From assembly GCF_001640805.2 (NCBI RefSeq), contig NC_066850.1, forward strand, positions 13,396,157-13,460,156: a DNA stretch of 64,000 bases, read 5' to 3'. Each line of letters starts with the position of its first letter. The first letter of the stretch is position 1. The notes beneath the pieces are model-generated. The model ran no database searches. It worked only from the letters and a program-made list of their open reading frames with translations, and was not told where the DNA came from. The translations under genes and the position numbers were made by a program. The DNA is from Lates calcarifer (taxonomy: Eukaryota; Chordata; Actinopteri; Centropomidae). This document shows positions 1 through 12,100 of this stretch, in pieces.

Positions 1-78
1 CTTTAAACAGAATATTTACATACTGTAGTACAGTATTAGTACATTTACTTAAGTACAAGACTGAGTACTTCCTCCACC
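1..78. mobile_element. Tol2/hAT-like transposon end (fragment)
   Basis: The segment is packed with AAGTAC/GTACTT words and finishes in a CCTCCACCTCTGCC edge, the reverse of a hAT-type terminus of the form GGCAGAGGTGGA. Similar edges bound the relics at 1180-1428 and 20230-20789. Only the end is inside the window. No transposase is seen. Confidence 0.45.
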
Positions 79-440
79 TCTGCCCTGCTCTACTGTGTAA
101 TCCAGACAGAACCTACATTTTATGAGAACTCAGTTCTGCTTTTTCCAGAAGGCACTGAAGGCACCGTGATGTTAATCTACTAAAGTAAAGTTGTTGGAGG
201 AGAAAGATGGACACACAAACAGAGACAGATCCCTGAGTCAACCACAACTAGGTGGGGCCTGTCAATACCAAGTGTGTGTGTGTGAGTGTGTGTGTTTGCT
301 GCTGACAGTACAACAACAGAGGAATAAAACCAAGCCTTGTCTATACACTGCACACAGACAGACAGGTAGACAGACAGCCAGAGAGGCAGACAGGTTCCAT
401 CAAACTCCTAAACTCCGCAGTTTGTGTTAAGTTACTTCCT

Positions 441-1045
441 CTCTTTTTCTCTCCAGCAGAGTAGCGAGAGTTCCGCAGCTCTGTGGCCGCCTCAGAACGC
501 TCCCTAACCGGCCAGGTCTGGCAGCAGGCCCCGGCCGCCGGGAGGACCGGAGACAAGCTGAGGGCTGGATCACACAGACACACAGACGGACAGACAGTCG
601 CCATGATGCTACCCAGCTGTCTGCCTGTGTCTAACATCCACACTGTCATTATTATCATTATTATTAACAGAGCTCCTGTCTGTCTGCCGCTCCGTCCGCC
701 CGTCTGTCTGTCCGCCGGTCGGTCGCTTCCGCAAACCCAGCCCAGCTCGGCTGAGCACCGGCCTGTCTCCCTCCCTCCCCTGTCTGCCCACGCCTGAGTG
801 TCAGGATCTGTCTCGGGTTAATCTACATCTATATGATGGAGGGAAGAAAGACAAAAAAGGGAGGAAAGGGGGGAAAAGAGAGAAAAGAGAGGAAGGAAGC
901 TGTACTTACAGTCATCCACCCGTCCGCTCCGCTGCGCTCTCACTCTCGCTCTCTCACTCGCTCTCTCTCTCTTCCACTCTCTGTGGATGTCGCTCTATCA
1001 GAGCCGCTCCCTCCTGCTGCCGCCTCGGTCTGACGCCAAGTTAGA
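441..1045 (-). promoter_or_regulatory. CpG-rich block with putative untranslated first exon of the left-hand gene (dyrk2 by synteny)
   Basis: This is the only CpG-rich stretch between the left edge and cand1. On the minus strand a GAGA-rich, CG-rich sequence (about 1045 down to 910) ends in GATGACT|GTAAGTAC, a near-perfect splice donor with the exon ending at 910. Just upstream (1045-1100, minus sense) are an ACGTCA CRE-type half-site and a T/A-rich TATA-like run. No long ORF continues into the donor, so the exon would be 5' UTR. From memory DYRK2 follows CAND1 in vertebrates in this orientation, so a dyrk2 leader exon is the natural guess; the coding part is not in the window. The CG-rich stretch 480-790 could belong to the same promoter. 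Confidence 0.4.
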
Positions 1046-1179
1046 CGTGGTGAACAGTGACGTTTCCTGTCAACTCTTTCAAAATAAAAAACACAAGAAG
1101 CGGAAAAACAGATAAGCCAATTTCCTGTGGGATAAAAGAAAAAATAAAATCACTGGCTTAAAAAATATCAGTAAATTGG

Positions 1180-1428
1180 GACAAATTGGAAGAAATATTC
1201 TATTGCGACTAAAAGCCCTGCATTCAAAGTTATACTTAGGCAGAAGTACAAAAGTATAGCTTCAAAATACACTTAAAGTACCAAAAGGAAAAGTGCTTGT
1301 TCAGGATGGATCATAAAAGTATTAAAATAATATTATGGGCTAAAAAGTAGAATAAACTGCGGTGTAGAAGTAGAAGTATATTTACTTATGTACAGTACAT
1401 GTACTTGATTAGTTTTCCACCACCGTAA
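1180..1428. mobile_element. Non-autonomous Tol2/hAT-like relic
   Basis: It is rich in AAGTA/TACTT words (AGAAGTACAAAAGTAT, TTTACTTATGTACAGTAC) and ends in GTTTTCCACCACCG, a hAT-style CGGTGGTGGAAAA terminus read backwards. This matches the other hAT relics in the window. No transposase coding capacity. Confidence 0.5.
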
Positions 1429-2380
1429 TAAAGAGTAATCAGATGCGGCTGAAATCTCCGTAAACAGCTAAAAAGTGAACTTTGCTTTAAGATTGTTTCA
1501 TCCAACTATGATTTCAAGAATGAACAACAATGTTACTAATGTTACTTATTTCAAAATAAAAGCCTTAATAGGAGGAAAAAGACAGATATCTCCAAGGTAA
1601 AATAAAATTGTTAAGCCTAAAATTATTAATTAATATGATAAATTGGTAATAATAGTGAAATATTGCACTGAAGTTAATATGTAATAAAAGTCCAATTATG
1701 GCCTCAGATTTCCAGAATAAAGGTTCTTCTGAAAAAAAAAAACGAAAATATTTGTTCACACACCAGTGAAAATATAGATTCAATTAATAAAAGGTACATA
1801 ATAAATTGTTAAAATATATATTTCATAATAAATTAAGCAAAAATAAAAGCCCTTCTAAAATATACCGGTTACAACATTTTTAAAATGTGTAAGTACCTTA
1901 GTCTAAAACTTAACCCTCGTATTTTAAACAGGTTTAATTTGAACATATCAAATACCTGCTGGCCTATTTTCTTCACTGTCACAACCTGCTCCAAGAATTT
2001 AGTCAGAAGTACTACGCTTTTATTCTGAAAGCAGTCTTTCGCTTTCACGCTAACTTCGTCACAGTTTGGCTCAATGTTCGTTTTTCTTGTGACGTCTCAG
2101 CCTCGATCTCAGCTGCTTCCCGCTTCCTGCTGAGTAGAAACATTAGAGATTTTTTATTTTTTCAGTTGTAGTTTCTTTTTCATTGGTCAGTGGATTTTTA
2201 AATTTAGTCCAAAATGTAATCATTTAAATTATTTTGAATTAAACTTGTGAGAATCAAACCCACAAACCACAGTGTTGTTACAAGTGTCAAAATGGTCACT
2301 GCACAATTTTAATGTGTGTGCGTGTGCAGAGGTCTGATGATGTCATGTGATGTCGTGGTGTTTTCCTCACCTGCTGGTGG
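1429..2380. other. AT-rich intergenic stretch, no gene seen
   Basis: Very A+T-rich DNA with short A and T runs. The only open frames are short and low in complexity. A slightly less AT-rich part at 2030-2130 holds no splice-consistent coding sequence. Confidence 0.6.
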
Positions 2381-2474
2381 TTAATACAGTCCTGCTCTCA
2401 GCTTGCACCGGCGGTCAAAGGTCAAAGTGATTCCTGGGGTCTCCAAACAAAAGCAAGCATTAAAACTAAACAGA

Positions 2475-2482
2475 AGTGTGTG

Positions 2483-2513
<31 letters not shown>

Positions 2514-2600
2514 TGCTGCAGAGTCAGAGAGCTGCAGAGCGTGTCAGAGCGTGCTGATGGGAACATGCTTAAATACACACATACACACACACACTATTTA
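2475..2600. repeat. (TG)n and (CA)n microsatellites
   Basis: A (TG)n tract at about 2475-2512 is followed by a shorter (CA)n tract near 2573-2595. The open frames across it are read-throughs of the dinucleotide repeat. Confidence 0.9.
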
Positions 2601-2749
2601 CTACAGCAGATACAGTGCTGTGAAGCCACACCCAGAGTCACCAAGAATAGAGCCACCCATACAGCTTCCCTTTCACTGACACACACTTCCTCTATATATG
2701 TGAGTGAGTGTGTACTTCAGTAAAAGTTCTGGTATTTCTTAAGTAGCTG

Positions 2750-3640
2750 TCCTCACTGAGCACTTTATTAGGAACACCATTAACACTGGGTGGTTCCTGC
2801 CTTTGCTCTCAAACATCCTCAGTTCTTCTTCACACAGATTCTACCAGACCTTGGAAACTTTCCTCTCAGATTCTGCTCCACTTTGACATGATTATATGTC
2901 ATAATTTGTGCCAGCTGCACATTCATGCTGTCAATCTCCTGTTCTACCACATCCCAAAGGTGCTCTACTGGACAAAGATCTGGAGATGGGGGAAGCCTCT
3001 GAAGTTGTTCAGAAGATGGTGAACTGTGGCCTTAAGGGGATGGACAGTAACAATTCTCAGATAGGGTTCTCAGATGGATTCAAACCACCACCAGCAGCCT
3101 GGACTGTTGACACAAGGCAGGTTGGGTCCATGGATCCCCACCCTATCTGCTACCTCAGCAGGAATTCAGATCCATCAGACCAGTCTACATGTTTCCTGTC
3201 TTCATCTGTCCAGATTTGGTGATTTCAGATTTCTGATCTTGGCTGACAGGAGTGGAACCTGACGTGATCTTCTGCTGTAAGGTTGGACTTCTCTGCCCCA
3301 CCACTAGGAGTGAGGATCATCAGTTTTCATTGATATTGACTCCATTTTTGAATTTGCCTAACGTTTCCCTACTCACACAGTAGTTATCTGAGTTAGCCTT
3401 TCTGTGAGCTTCAACCAGGCTGACCATGACTTCTGACCTCTCTCATCAACAAAGTGTTTCCATCCACAGAACTGCTGCTCACAAAGTTTTACTTTTTAGC
3501 ACCATTTTGAGTAAAAACTGAGATCACATTTTTACTCCATTCTGATGTTTGATGTTAACATTAACTGAGGCTCCTGACCTCGATCCTGACTGCTCTGCTG
3601 CTATATGATTGGCTGATTGCAAGAATAAGCAGGTGTGCAG
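2750..3640 (-). pseudogene. Decayed Tc1/mariner-like transposase element
   Basis: The left edge carries CACTTTATTAGGAACACC, the familiar terminus of an abundant fish Tc1-like element. Minus-strand reading gives broken transposase-like peptides in the expected order from high to low coordinates: a region near 3440 (VDERG type), VPLLSAKI near 3240, and SMDPTCLVSTVQ near 3110. Stops and shifts interrupt all frames, so it is dead. It lies in the intergenic space downstream of cand1. The right boundary is approximate. No intact terminal pair or TA duplication could be fixed. Confidence 0.75.
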
Positions 3641-5440
3641 GTCAGTGACTTCTGAGATGTAAGCAATGTCAGTCAAAAGTCATGAGATTTTGTGTCTCTT
3701 TGTCGTCATTTCATTGACTTTCCAACAGCAAATGTTAACTTTGAAGTCACTTCAAACAGAGGCTTTGGTCCATTGCTGTGCCCCTGGTCCTGGGTCTGAG
3801 CCCACAAGACCCTGTTCACATCCTCGTCTCAGACATGGAGACTTTCTTGAAACACAGCATCAGTCCATCAGGGCAGAATAAATTACTGAACTTCAAAGAG
3901 GAAAAATCATCAGCATGTCAATGATCAGCCAAGCCAACACACGCACACACACACTGATACAAACTCATCAATTCAGCTGTTGCTAGGAGACCAGATGAAT
4001 GAGCATCACTTGTTTTGTTTGCTCTCTAACGAGTTTCTGCCTCGTTGGAGCAGCCAATCAGAGCTGAACATAGTCCTCTGAACAGGAAGTTGTTTTTCAT
4101 TCTTACCTGTGTATCTGAAGATAAGAGGTTTCCACCAGATGTCAGTACATGACAACGATAGAAGCTCAATGGACCCTGAATTAAGGCAGTCAGGTAAACA
4201 AAAATCCAGGTGGGCAGCTTTGGGAAACTCCAAACCTCTTTAACATGAAACACCTGAATAGTGGAGCTTGTTGTTCATTCTTTTTAAATCCTGGGAGGAT
4301 AAACTCAGGGAAAAGAGTCTCTTTGTTTTGCTTCCACAGTTGAGTGTTTGGCTCCCTCTGCTGCTACAAATTATACTTCACTTGTGCTTTACATGATTTA
4401 ACATCCTGACCCCTGGCTTTATGACTGGGTGACCAGTGTTACTGCTTTGGGTTACAACTAGAGCCTCCTTTTTTAAAATAAGTTTGGCAGCTGTTAGTAA
4501 TAAAGTAGCTGAATTAGCTATTGGCAGCTCCTGTTTGCAGTGTATCCTTGAAGGTACAGATATCTGTCACCGGATTACTGTGACAGTGAAGAAAACTTTT
4601 TTCTGTAATATGTAAGCAGATTTATGGACATTCATGATACATATAGAAATAATGACAGTCAAACTGAATCTGAGAAAACATAATGTTTGTTGAAATTAAG
4701 CATGTTTCTTGAGATTACTTCCCATAATCTAAAACAGACCGGCTCCACTACAGCAGTTATAGCTGTCTAGATTTCAGAAAAGTTAAACATTAAGTGTGTG
4801 AGGACTACAGTTTCAATGAAAGGGCTTATGGGAAGTGGAGTTTGCTAACATACTGTAGAGAAGGCTCTGTTAGAAGGTTAGATTTCTAGTTATTAGACTT
4901 GTTACAGATGTTAATTAGATTTTGAATGAAGAACCTCTTCATTCGGGATTTTCCTCAGCTACCTACAGACCCTGTTTAACCTCCTAAAACCAGTTAGTTT
5001 GAAGCATACTGATACACACACCCACCAAAAAAACAAGATAGTCAGAATATGAAGGCAGGCAGAAATGGACCTTTTTTATTTTTCTTGGGCGATAAACAAC
5101 AGTGGACTGTCTTGACCAGACTGGACTGAACCAGATGAAACCAGACCTAATCCGGTTTACCAAACCACATCAAACCGGACACAGTAAATCCAACTGGTCC
5201 TGACCAGACAGAACTGGTTGGAACCGGTTTGGAGGCAGCCAGACTCACAGGATCCACAGGAATGATCCGAATTTTGTTACTTTGTATCACACAGCATCAC
5301 CATGGCAACAGCCACACAGAATTCTCATCCATATGGTCCAGTCAGGTCTGGTCTGATGGGACCTGGTCCAATAATCCCTCTTCCCTCCATCCCTTCAAGG
5401 AGTGAAGGGATCAAGGGCAGGTCTATTGAGTTAGGGTAAA
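3641..5440. other. Intergenic stretch, no gene recognised
   Basis: No frame here shows a recognisable protein or paired splice sites. Part of it (5095-5240) is a degenerate array of CCAGA/CCGGT-type words (accagactggactgaaccag style) without a clear period. The short ORFs look like chance. Confidence 0.5.
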
Positions 5441-5740
5441 CAACAAAGCTGATTGGTCCACAAACAGTAAAACCCCGCCCACCCGCCATTACCCCCAAGC
5501 ATCCTATTGGTTGCCTACATCATTCGCAAAAAACAGAGCGAGCCCTTCTCCCATTGGTCACAACAGCCTCAGGCAGGAAAGGCTGTTTTTTTTCCCCCAT
5601 TGGTCAGTTTTGATAACACGCCAACTGTCAGTCACTCAGCAGCGGCCAATCAGGTTACAGTACCTGTGGAACTTTCTGGAATTATGAAAACAAAAAAAAA
5701 ACAGAAGAATGATGATGAACAGGTGGATCAACCAATCAGA
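5440..5740. promoter_or_regulatory. Cluster of six CCAAT/ATTGG boxes with a GC box
   Basis: ATTGG occurs at 5452, 5506, 5553 and 5599, and CCAAT at 5646 and 5732, giving spacings of 54, 47, 46, 47 and 86 bp. A CCCCGCCCACCCGCC GC-box-like run sits at 5474-5488. Arrays like this bind NF-Y in many vertebrate promoters. It lies just downstream of the cand1 3' end, with no known gene start here, so the role (enhancer, antisense promoter, or chance within a repeat) is inference. Confidence 0.35.
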
Positions 5741-5812
5741 TGACCTTGCTAGAAAAACAAACAGGAAGTAGGAGGAGCTTCCAAGCCTCATATGGAACTT
5801 ATTTTTCTGGAA

Positions 5813-6130
5813 TTTATTCTTTTTTTTCTTTTATTTTCTTCTTTTTTGTTGTTCTTTGTTTTTGTCCTTTTTGTCCATGTGTGTGTGTGTGTGTGTGTGT
5901 GAGCCGTACATCAGTCTTCTTCCTTTCTTTTCCAACAGCTGATTTCAGTGCAATGCATCATGGAACGATCAATCGCTAGGAGAGGGGGTGTCACTACAAT
6001 TGTGTGTGTGCATGTATGTGTATTTGTGTGTGTTTGTGTCCTGTTGTTATGGAAACATGCTGCAGGGTTAGCGCTCCAGCAGCGGGGGTGGTGCCGTGTT
6101 GCATCGTGGGAACTGGTTTTGTCCATCTTT
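5813..6130 (-). terminator. cand1: Putative cand1 3' UTR and polyadenylation signal
   Basis: On the minus strand a canonical AATAAA lies at 5818-5813, about 315 nt after the cand1 stop codon. The interval holds TG and CA runs (about 5877-5901 and 6000-6040) and no competing coding sequence. The signal is common by chance in AT-rich DNA, so the end is tentative. Confidence 0.4.
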
Positions 6131-9100
6131 TTAACTGGTGTCCATGGACTCCATGTTGGCGGAGCTGGAGTCCCTCTGGATCGAGTCAAAGATGGCCGCC
6201 AGCTCCTGATTGGATGAGATCTGGGACTGGAACTCCGACATCAGCGGCGACTTCTCTGCCTCGGGGATCGTCAGCAGAGCGACGACAGCTCGCATTGCAG
6301 ACCGCTTCAGCTCGTCCTGCTTCTCAAACTCCTGCTTCACTGAGTTCGCCTTCACCTGCGTAGAAAGACGAGAATATTTTACTCTTTGCTTACTTTACAG
6401 TTATAATTAGCTAATGAATTCTTGACCTATGGCCAAAAACACGTTTTGTGAGGTCACAGTGACCTTGACCTTTGACCAATAAATTCTGATCAGTTCACCC
6501 TCAAGTCCAGGAAATTTGTGCCAAATGTGAAGAATTTCCCTCTGGGCATTCCTGAAATATGGCGTTCACAAGAATGTACACACAGATGTTCAGACTTTGA
6601 AATTTGGCGAGTGCCGTTGTCATTATTTGCTCGTGGCTGTCAGACATTAGTATCTGCTTGTTAAGCTTTGATGTCATAACAGACAAAAATATTTTTTCCA
6701 TGTCCAGCTTTGCTGAGACTCTCTGTTTTCCAAGACACCATGGTGCTGTGTCCAGTGTTTGATTTGCTCTAGCTAACCTAGCTAACGTTGGAACCTCCTA
6801 GTATAAGCTGGTCCTATGGGTTAGGGTTAGCTAGCTGATGTTAGAACCTGCTGGCACCAAACTTTGTTTTTCTTCATTTGTTTCAACATGTAACTTACGA
6901 ATTGCAGTCACTTCCTCTTTCTCTTTCCCTCTCTCGTAAGGAAATCAGCAGAATGACACTGAATAGGTTTTTGGACTCAAATCTACTCAAACAACACAGG
7001 ACACAGCACTGTAACATCATGAAAACAGGAGCGCCTCGGTGAATTGGACCCAGAAACAGTATTTTTATCAGTCACAACATCAGACTTGACAAGTAGACTT
7101 CTTTTAAAGATGACACAAGTCCTGAAAGTCTGCCTTTAAAAGAAAAACCAGAGATTATAAACTCCACAGGTTGTGGGATACTGTTATAAACCAAACTGCT
7201 GGAGTGGCTCTCCAGACACAAACTGCCTAACTATGAACGTTTACTTGAAGAGGCAGGGTTTATACACTCTGTCAGTGGAGTTGTGTTTGTTGTCGTTGTA
7301 CCTTGGTGGTGCAGGTGGCTCTCAGTGGCTCCACCAGCCGGTCCAGTCTCTGCAGAACAGCACTGGGACACAGAGACGACAGTCTGGCCAGCATCAGGAA
7401 CGTCAGCATCTGAAAACACAACAATAAGTTCAGAACACTGTGGAGAACCGTCAGCAGGAAAACTGGTCCAACAGAACAAAAGTCTGGTGTTGTGCAGTGG
7501 ACAAAGGTTTTCCCTGGGTGCTGTGGTCAGTGGTTTGTGAGTGTCTGTTTAATTGTTATGGAAGCTGGGTGAAAGGTTTCTGCTCCTGTGGACAGACCTT
7601 GATGTCATAGTGGTCCTTGAGACCGTCCTCTACGTGGTTCAGGAAGGTGAAGATGTCGAGTCTGTCCAGGCAGCTGTCCAGCAAAGTGTACATGCACTCG
7701 AACGCAGCCTTCCTCAGGTCCAACCCATCGTCCACCGTGTGTTTGAACGGACCCATCTCCACCTGCACAGACAGGGCAGCAGTTAAAACATCTCATCCCA
7801 GTGCAGCCATTGATCCGTCTGAGTGTTATTTTTCCAGGTGTTCTCACCTCTCGAATCAACTCCTTCCTGACTTTGGTCTCGTTATAAAGTTGCGGTAAAA
7901 CAGAGTCCAGAAGCTCTCGGATCAGACTGGGCTTATTGTGGGCAGCAGAGTTAAATGTTACCAAGGCAACACGACGCACATTCAGGTCCGGGTCCTCCAG
8001 TGTCTTCAAGAAATCACCTGAGGAGGAAAAATAAAGAAATAAATAAATAACACGTTGTGTTTTTCATCCTCTTCCTGTCCTGGTCAGGAGTGTGTGTTAC
8101 CTATGCAGTTCTTCAGCAGCGGGTCGATGGGCTGTGGTTGGTCAGAGATGGTGAACTTCACCGCTGTTACCACGGAGCTCCTGGCGTACGATGAACCTAT
8201 GCACAGACACAAATCCAGAAATCAATGAATCTGTTAACACACTTGTTCTGGAGACAGAGGCAGTCTGATTGGTTAGGAGGAGCACAGGGGTGGGACTTAT
8301 TAAAAATGAGCAACCTATTGGCTAGATAAAGATTCACTGTTGCCAGGAGGAAAATGTTGACTTTAATGATCAATAAATCCAAAAAGAAATGTATAGAGAT
8401 TTTTTTGATTGTTCAGCTACTGATTAACTACTTGAGAACTTACAAATTTACACAACTTATTGATTATCAAACAGCAGATCCCATGGTCTGTTACTATACA
8501 TGTGCATTAATTGATTATTCATTTATTACCTGATCAAATCAATGCAATCTATCAGTTTGGTGTTAATACAAATATTTACAGATACTTACTGATCTTGTAA
8601 ACTGGTAACTCTTTGAGGCAGGTCAGCAGAATTTATAAGTTATAGATGAGTGTATTTATTACCTGACTGCAGTATTTATTAATTATTGATTACCTGAGAG
8701 CAGGTATCCTTTGAGGCGAGGCAGCAGGGTTTCAGGGTCGATCAGCGTCAGTTTGCCCAGACACTCGGCCACCACGTTCCTGGTTCCTTCTTCCTGACAC
8801 TCGCAGTGTTTGAGCAGCAGAGTCCAAACTGACTCTACGTACGGCTTCAGACCAGACACCGATGCTGAACCTAAACAGGGACACACAGGTTAAACTCAAA
8901 TACACACACACATATAAATACATACACACAGATTCAAATACAGAGTGTCTGCACTGCTGTTCTTACTGATGATTTCTTTGAGTGAGTGCAGCAGCAGATA
9001 CTGTCTCTTGGAGGATGAGATCTCCTGCAGAACGAAGGGCAGATACTCTGGAAGATTCCCCACTGCAATACTTCCCAAAGCATAGGAGGCTGCTGACTTC

Positions 9101-12100
9101 ACCTGAGACACAGGCAGCAAGAGAGACGGGTTACAGTCTACTGTGTATATGTAACTACATATTACTACATAAAACTATCTAGGACATTCTGGACACCCTT
9201 CAGACAGATGTTACCTCTTCACTGGAGGAGGAAAAGGCATCCAGGATGACTGTCTTGAGCTCTGGTTGGCTACTGAGGTCCACGTGATGTCCCACCTCAC
9301 CCAGTGAGAGCAGAGCGAGCAGTCTGATAGAGTCTGTGGAGCGGCTGTTCTTCACATCCTGTCAAAACAACAATCATACTTTATATAAACCTACTCTAAG
9401 ATGTTTACCACAGAGGGCGCTATGGTCTCGTCTCTTTGTGTGTGCGGAGAGGTGGTTTACCTGGATGAACTGTCCAACCACAGCAGGTCCCTCGGTGGGA
9501 CAGGCTCTAGTCAGAGCAGCAACACATTTGGCGATGGAGCAGTAGGCCTGTTTGTGAGGCAGAGCGGCACTCTGGGAGTAAACTGGACCAGTCAGCATCC
9601 TCAGCAGGTCCATGTAACCCAGACCAGGAGTGTCTGTGGACACCAGGGCCTGAGCACACACAGACACACACAGTTAATACTGATATTCATGCTCATTACA
9701 CACATTTAAGTCTCAACATAATGTTGCCATCTCTTGTAATTGGTGGCACTAATGGAACATTCTTGTCATAGTGGTTGGTCATTAAAGACTAAGCTCCTTA
9801 TCGTTATACCAGAAACATCACTATATACACTCAATTGACAACAGGAATTTTCCTGTGTTCTTCTCTGTAACTCTTCTCTGTTTTGGAGTCTGGTAATGAT
9901 ATATAGTGTTGCTGCAGTAAAACTGTCTCCTGTCTAATAATAACCCTCCTATTTTACCTGGTAGAAGTCCAGCATTGCGGCGAGCGCTCCACCCTGCAGC
10001 AGCGGGGATCGAACCAGTGCGATGAGCTGCTGGAGAATGTTTCCTCCGCTCAGCTGACCCAGCGAGGACGGGTGAGTCACCGCCAGCGTGGACAGGAAGC
10101 TCAGTGCCATCTGAGACACGTGCATGTCGCTCTCCGAGATGAGAGGAGGCAGCTCGGCCAGGACAGCATCCACCATGACTGGAGTCACCGCAGAGCTGAG
10201 AGCACATTCACAGTGTTACTGGGTGGAGGGGTGAGGTGATGGCTGAGTGTGTGTGGTTTACAGGTGTGAGTGTGTGTGTGTCACCTGTAGTTTCTGAGCA
10301 GGATGTCCAGAGCAGCCAGCGTGCAGAGTTTCAGGGCTCGCTGGTTCTTGCGGAGGAAGGAGGCGAGGATGGGCACAGCATCGGGGAGAACCGGCCTCAG
10401 ATCGATTTTCAGGGGAGAGCCAGCGATCAGTGTCAGAGCTGCAAACAGAGAGAAGATGATCAGGACGTCAGAGGAAAATAACATGACTATGTTTCGAGGG
10501 AAACAGAAAAACAATTCAAACCTTTTACTGTCGTCAGTCTTGTGATCTCGTTCTTGAGGCGTTCTAAGAAGATCAGCAACGTTCCTGGTAGTTCTGCGGG
10601 CAGGCGGTCACCTACATAACAGAACAACAAAGTTAAACATCAGGAAGTCAAAACATCTGCAGCTGACGTCATGTGACTGACTGATGGGCGGTGGTGGTTA
10701 CCTAAGTTACAGATGATCTGTCCCATACAGGAGATGGCTCGTTCTTTGACCTCCTGATCAATGTCGGCAGCTTTCAGACGTTTGATCGTGCAGGTGAACA
10801 AGTCGTTGATGTAGGGGGAGGGGTCGAAGCTTTCCGAGCCTTCTGATTGGCTGTCCAGAGGTCGGATCACCTGGAAAACACAGAATCACCTGTCAGTTCT
10901 TCATCAAACGCTGAAGAAAGGGATTATGGGAGTCTGACCCTCCCCCTCACCTTGACGAGCTGCTGAGTAACAAGCAGAGCCTCAGAGGTGATCTTGTAAA
11001 ACGGGTCTCCCACACACGCCACCACGGGCGGGACGAGGGCAGGGACGTGGGCATGGAAGGCGTGAGCGGGATGCGTGACCATGATAACGTAGAGGCAGGC
11101 CAAGGCGTCGATTTTTAGGTTGGAGCTGCTCGACTTATCGTTCAGAGAGAAGATGATACCTGAAACACAAAGATACTGTGGTTACTATTACTGCAGTATT
11201 CTATTACTTCCTGCTATTTTCACAGTTAATTCAGGAGTAGCAGTAGTGGTGTAGTATCACCTGGTATTAGTACAGGGATGTGCTGAGTCAGGGCTCCAGG
11301 GAGGACGTTCACCAGCTCAGTCAACATGTTGAAACAACACTGACGAGTTTTGACACTTTTCTCCTTCAGCTGCTTGTGAAGAGCTTTTACTATCATGGGA
11401 ACCTGAGGAAGGCAAGAGACATTCACACAAACAGTGTGTGGGTGTGAGTGAGAGAGAGAGAAAAGACCACCTAAACTACTTCCTGTTGTCTGAGGTTGAT
11501 GGTGCAGGATGTTGAGGATTTCCTGTTACAGTCACAATAGAATCAAATCAGACCAAAGCTCCCAGAGCGTTGAACAGCGCCATCTGCTGCATGAAAACAA
11601 CACTGCAATCAATGAGAGGTTAATTATTTATTACAGTATGTGCTAATTGTTTGCTCTGTTGAGTGTTGGAACGTAAACAAAAAATTCATGTCAATGTCTT
11701 CAAATGGTTTGCTCTGAACCGTCTGGCAAACAGATAAGAAGTTTACTGTCCTGTAGGACAAAGAAAACCTACAATATTTGCCTAAAGAAATAACTTAATC
11801 AATATATCAATTATTGAAATCATCAATTAATCAGCTCACTGTTTCAGCTTTAACATAAATAACTACGAGTACTAGCAGGTGATATTGCAAAACAGTGAAA
11901 GTGACCTACAACTACAGATCATTTTCACTATAAATGATGTCTTCAAATGTCTAAAACTCAAATAGCAGTTCAATCTGCACATTTGAGAAGTTGGAGAGAG
12001 AATTTACAATAAACTCAGGATGCCCCAAAAATGTATACAACACCCAGCTGGGTCAGAAGGAGTCGGCTTGACTGCTCATTGCATTGAACTGACACAACTC

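Noticed and set aside
341..797. Two ~105-codon frames, one on each strand, in the CpG-rich block
   Set aside because: Both are driven by CTGTCTGTC/GACAGACAG repeats, lack splice continuity and match no family known to me.
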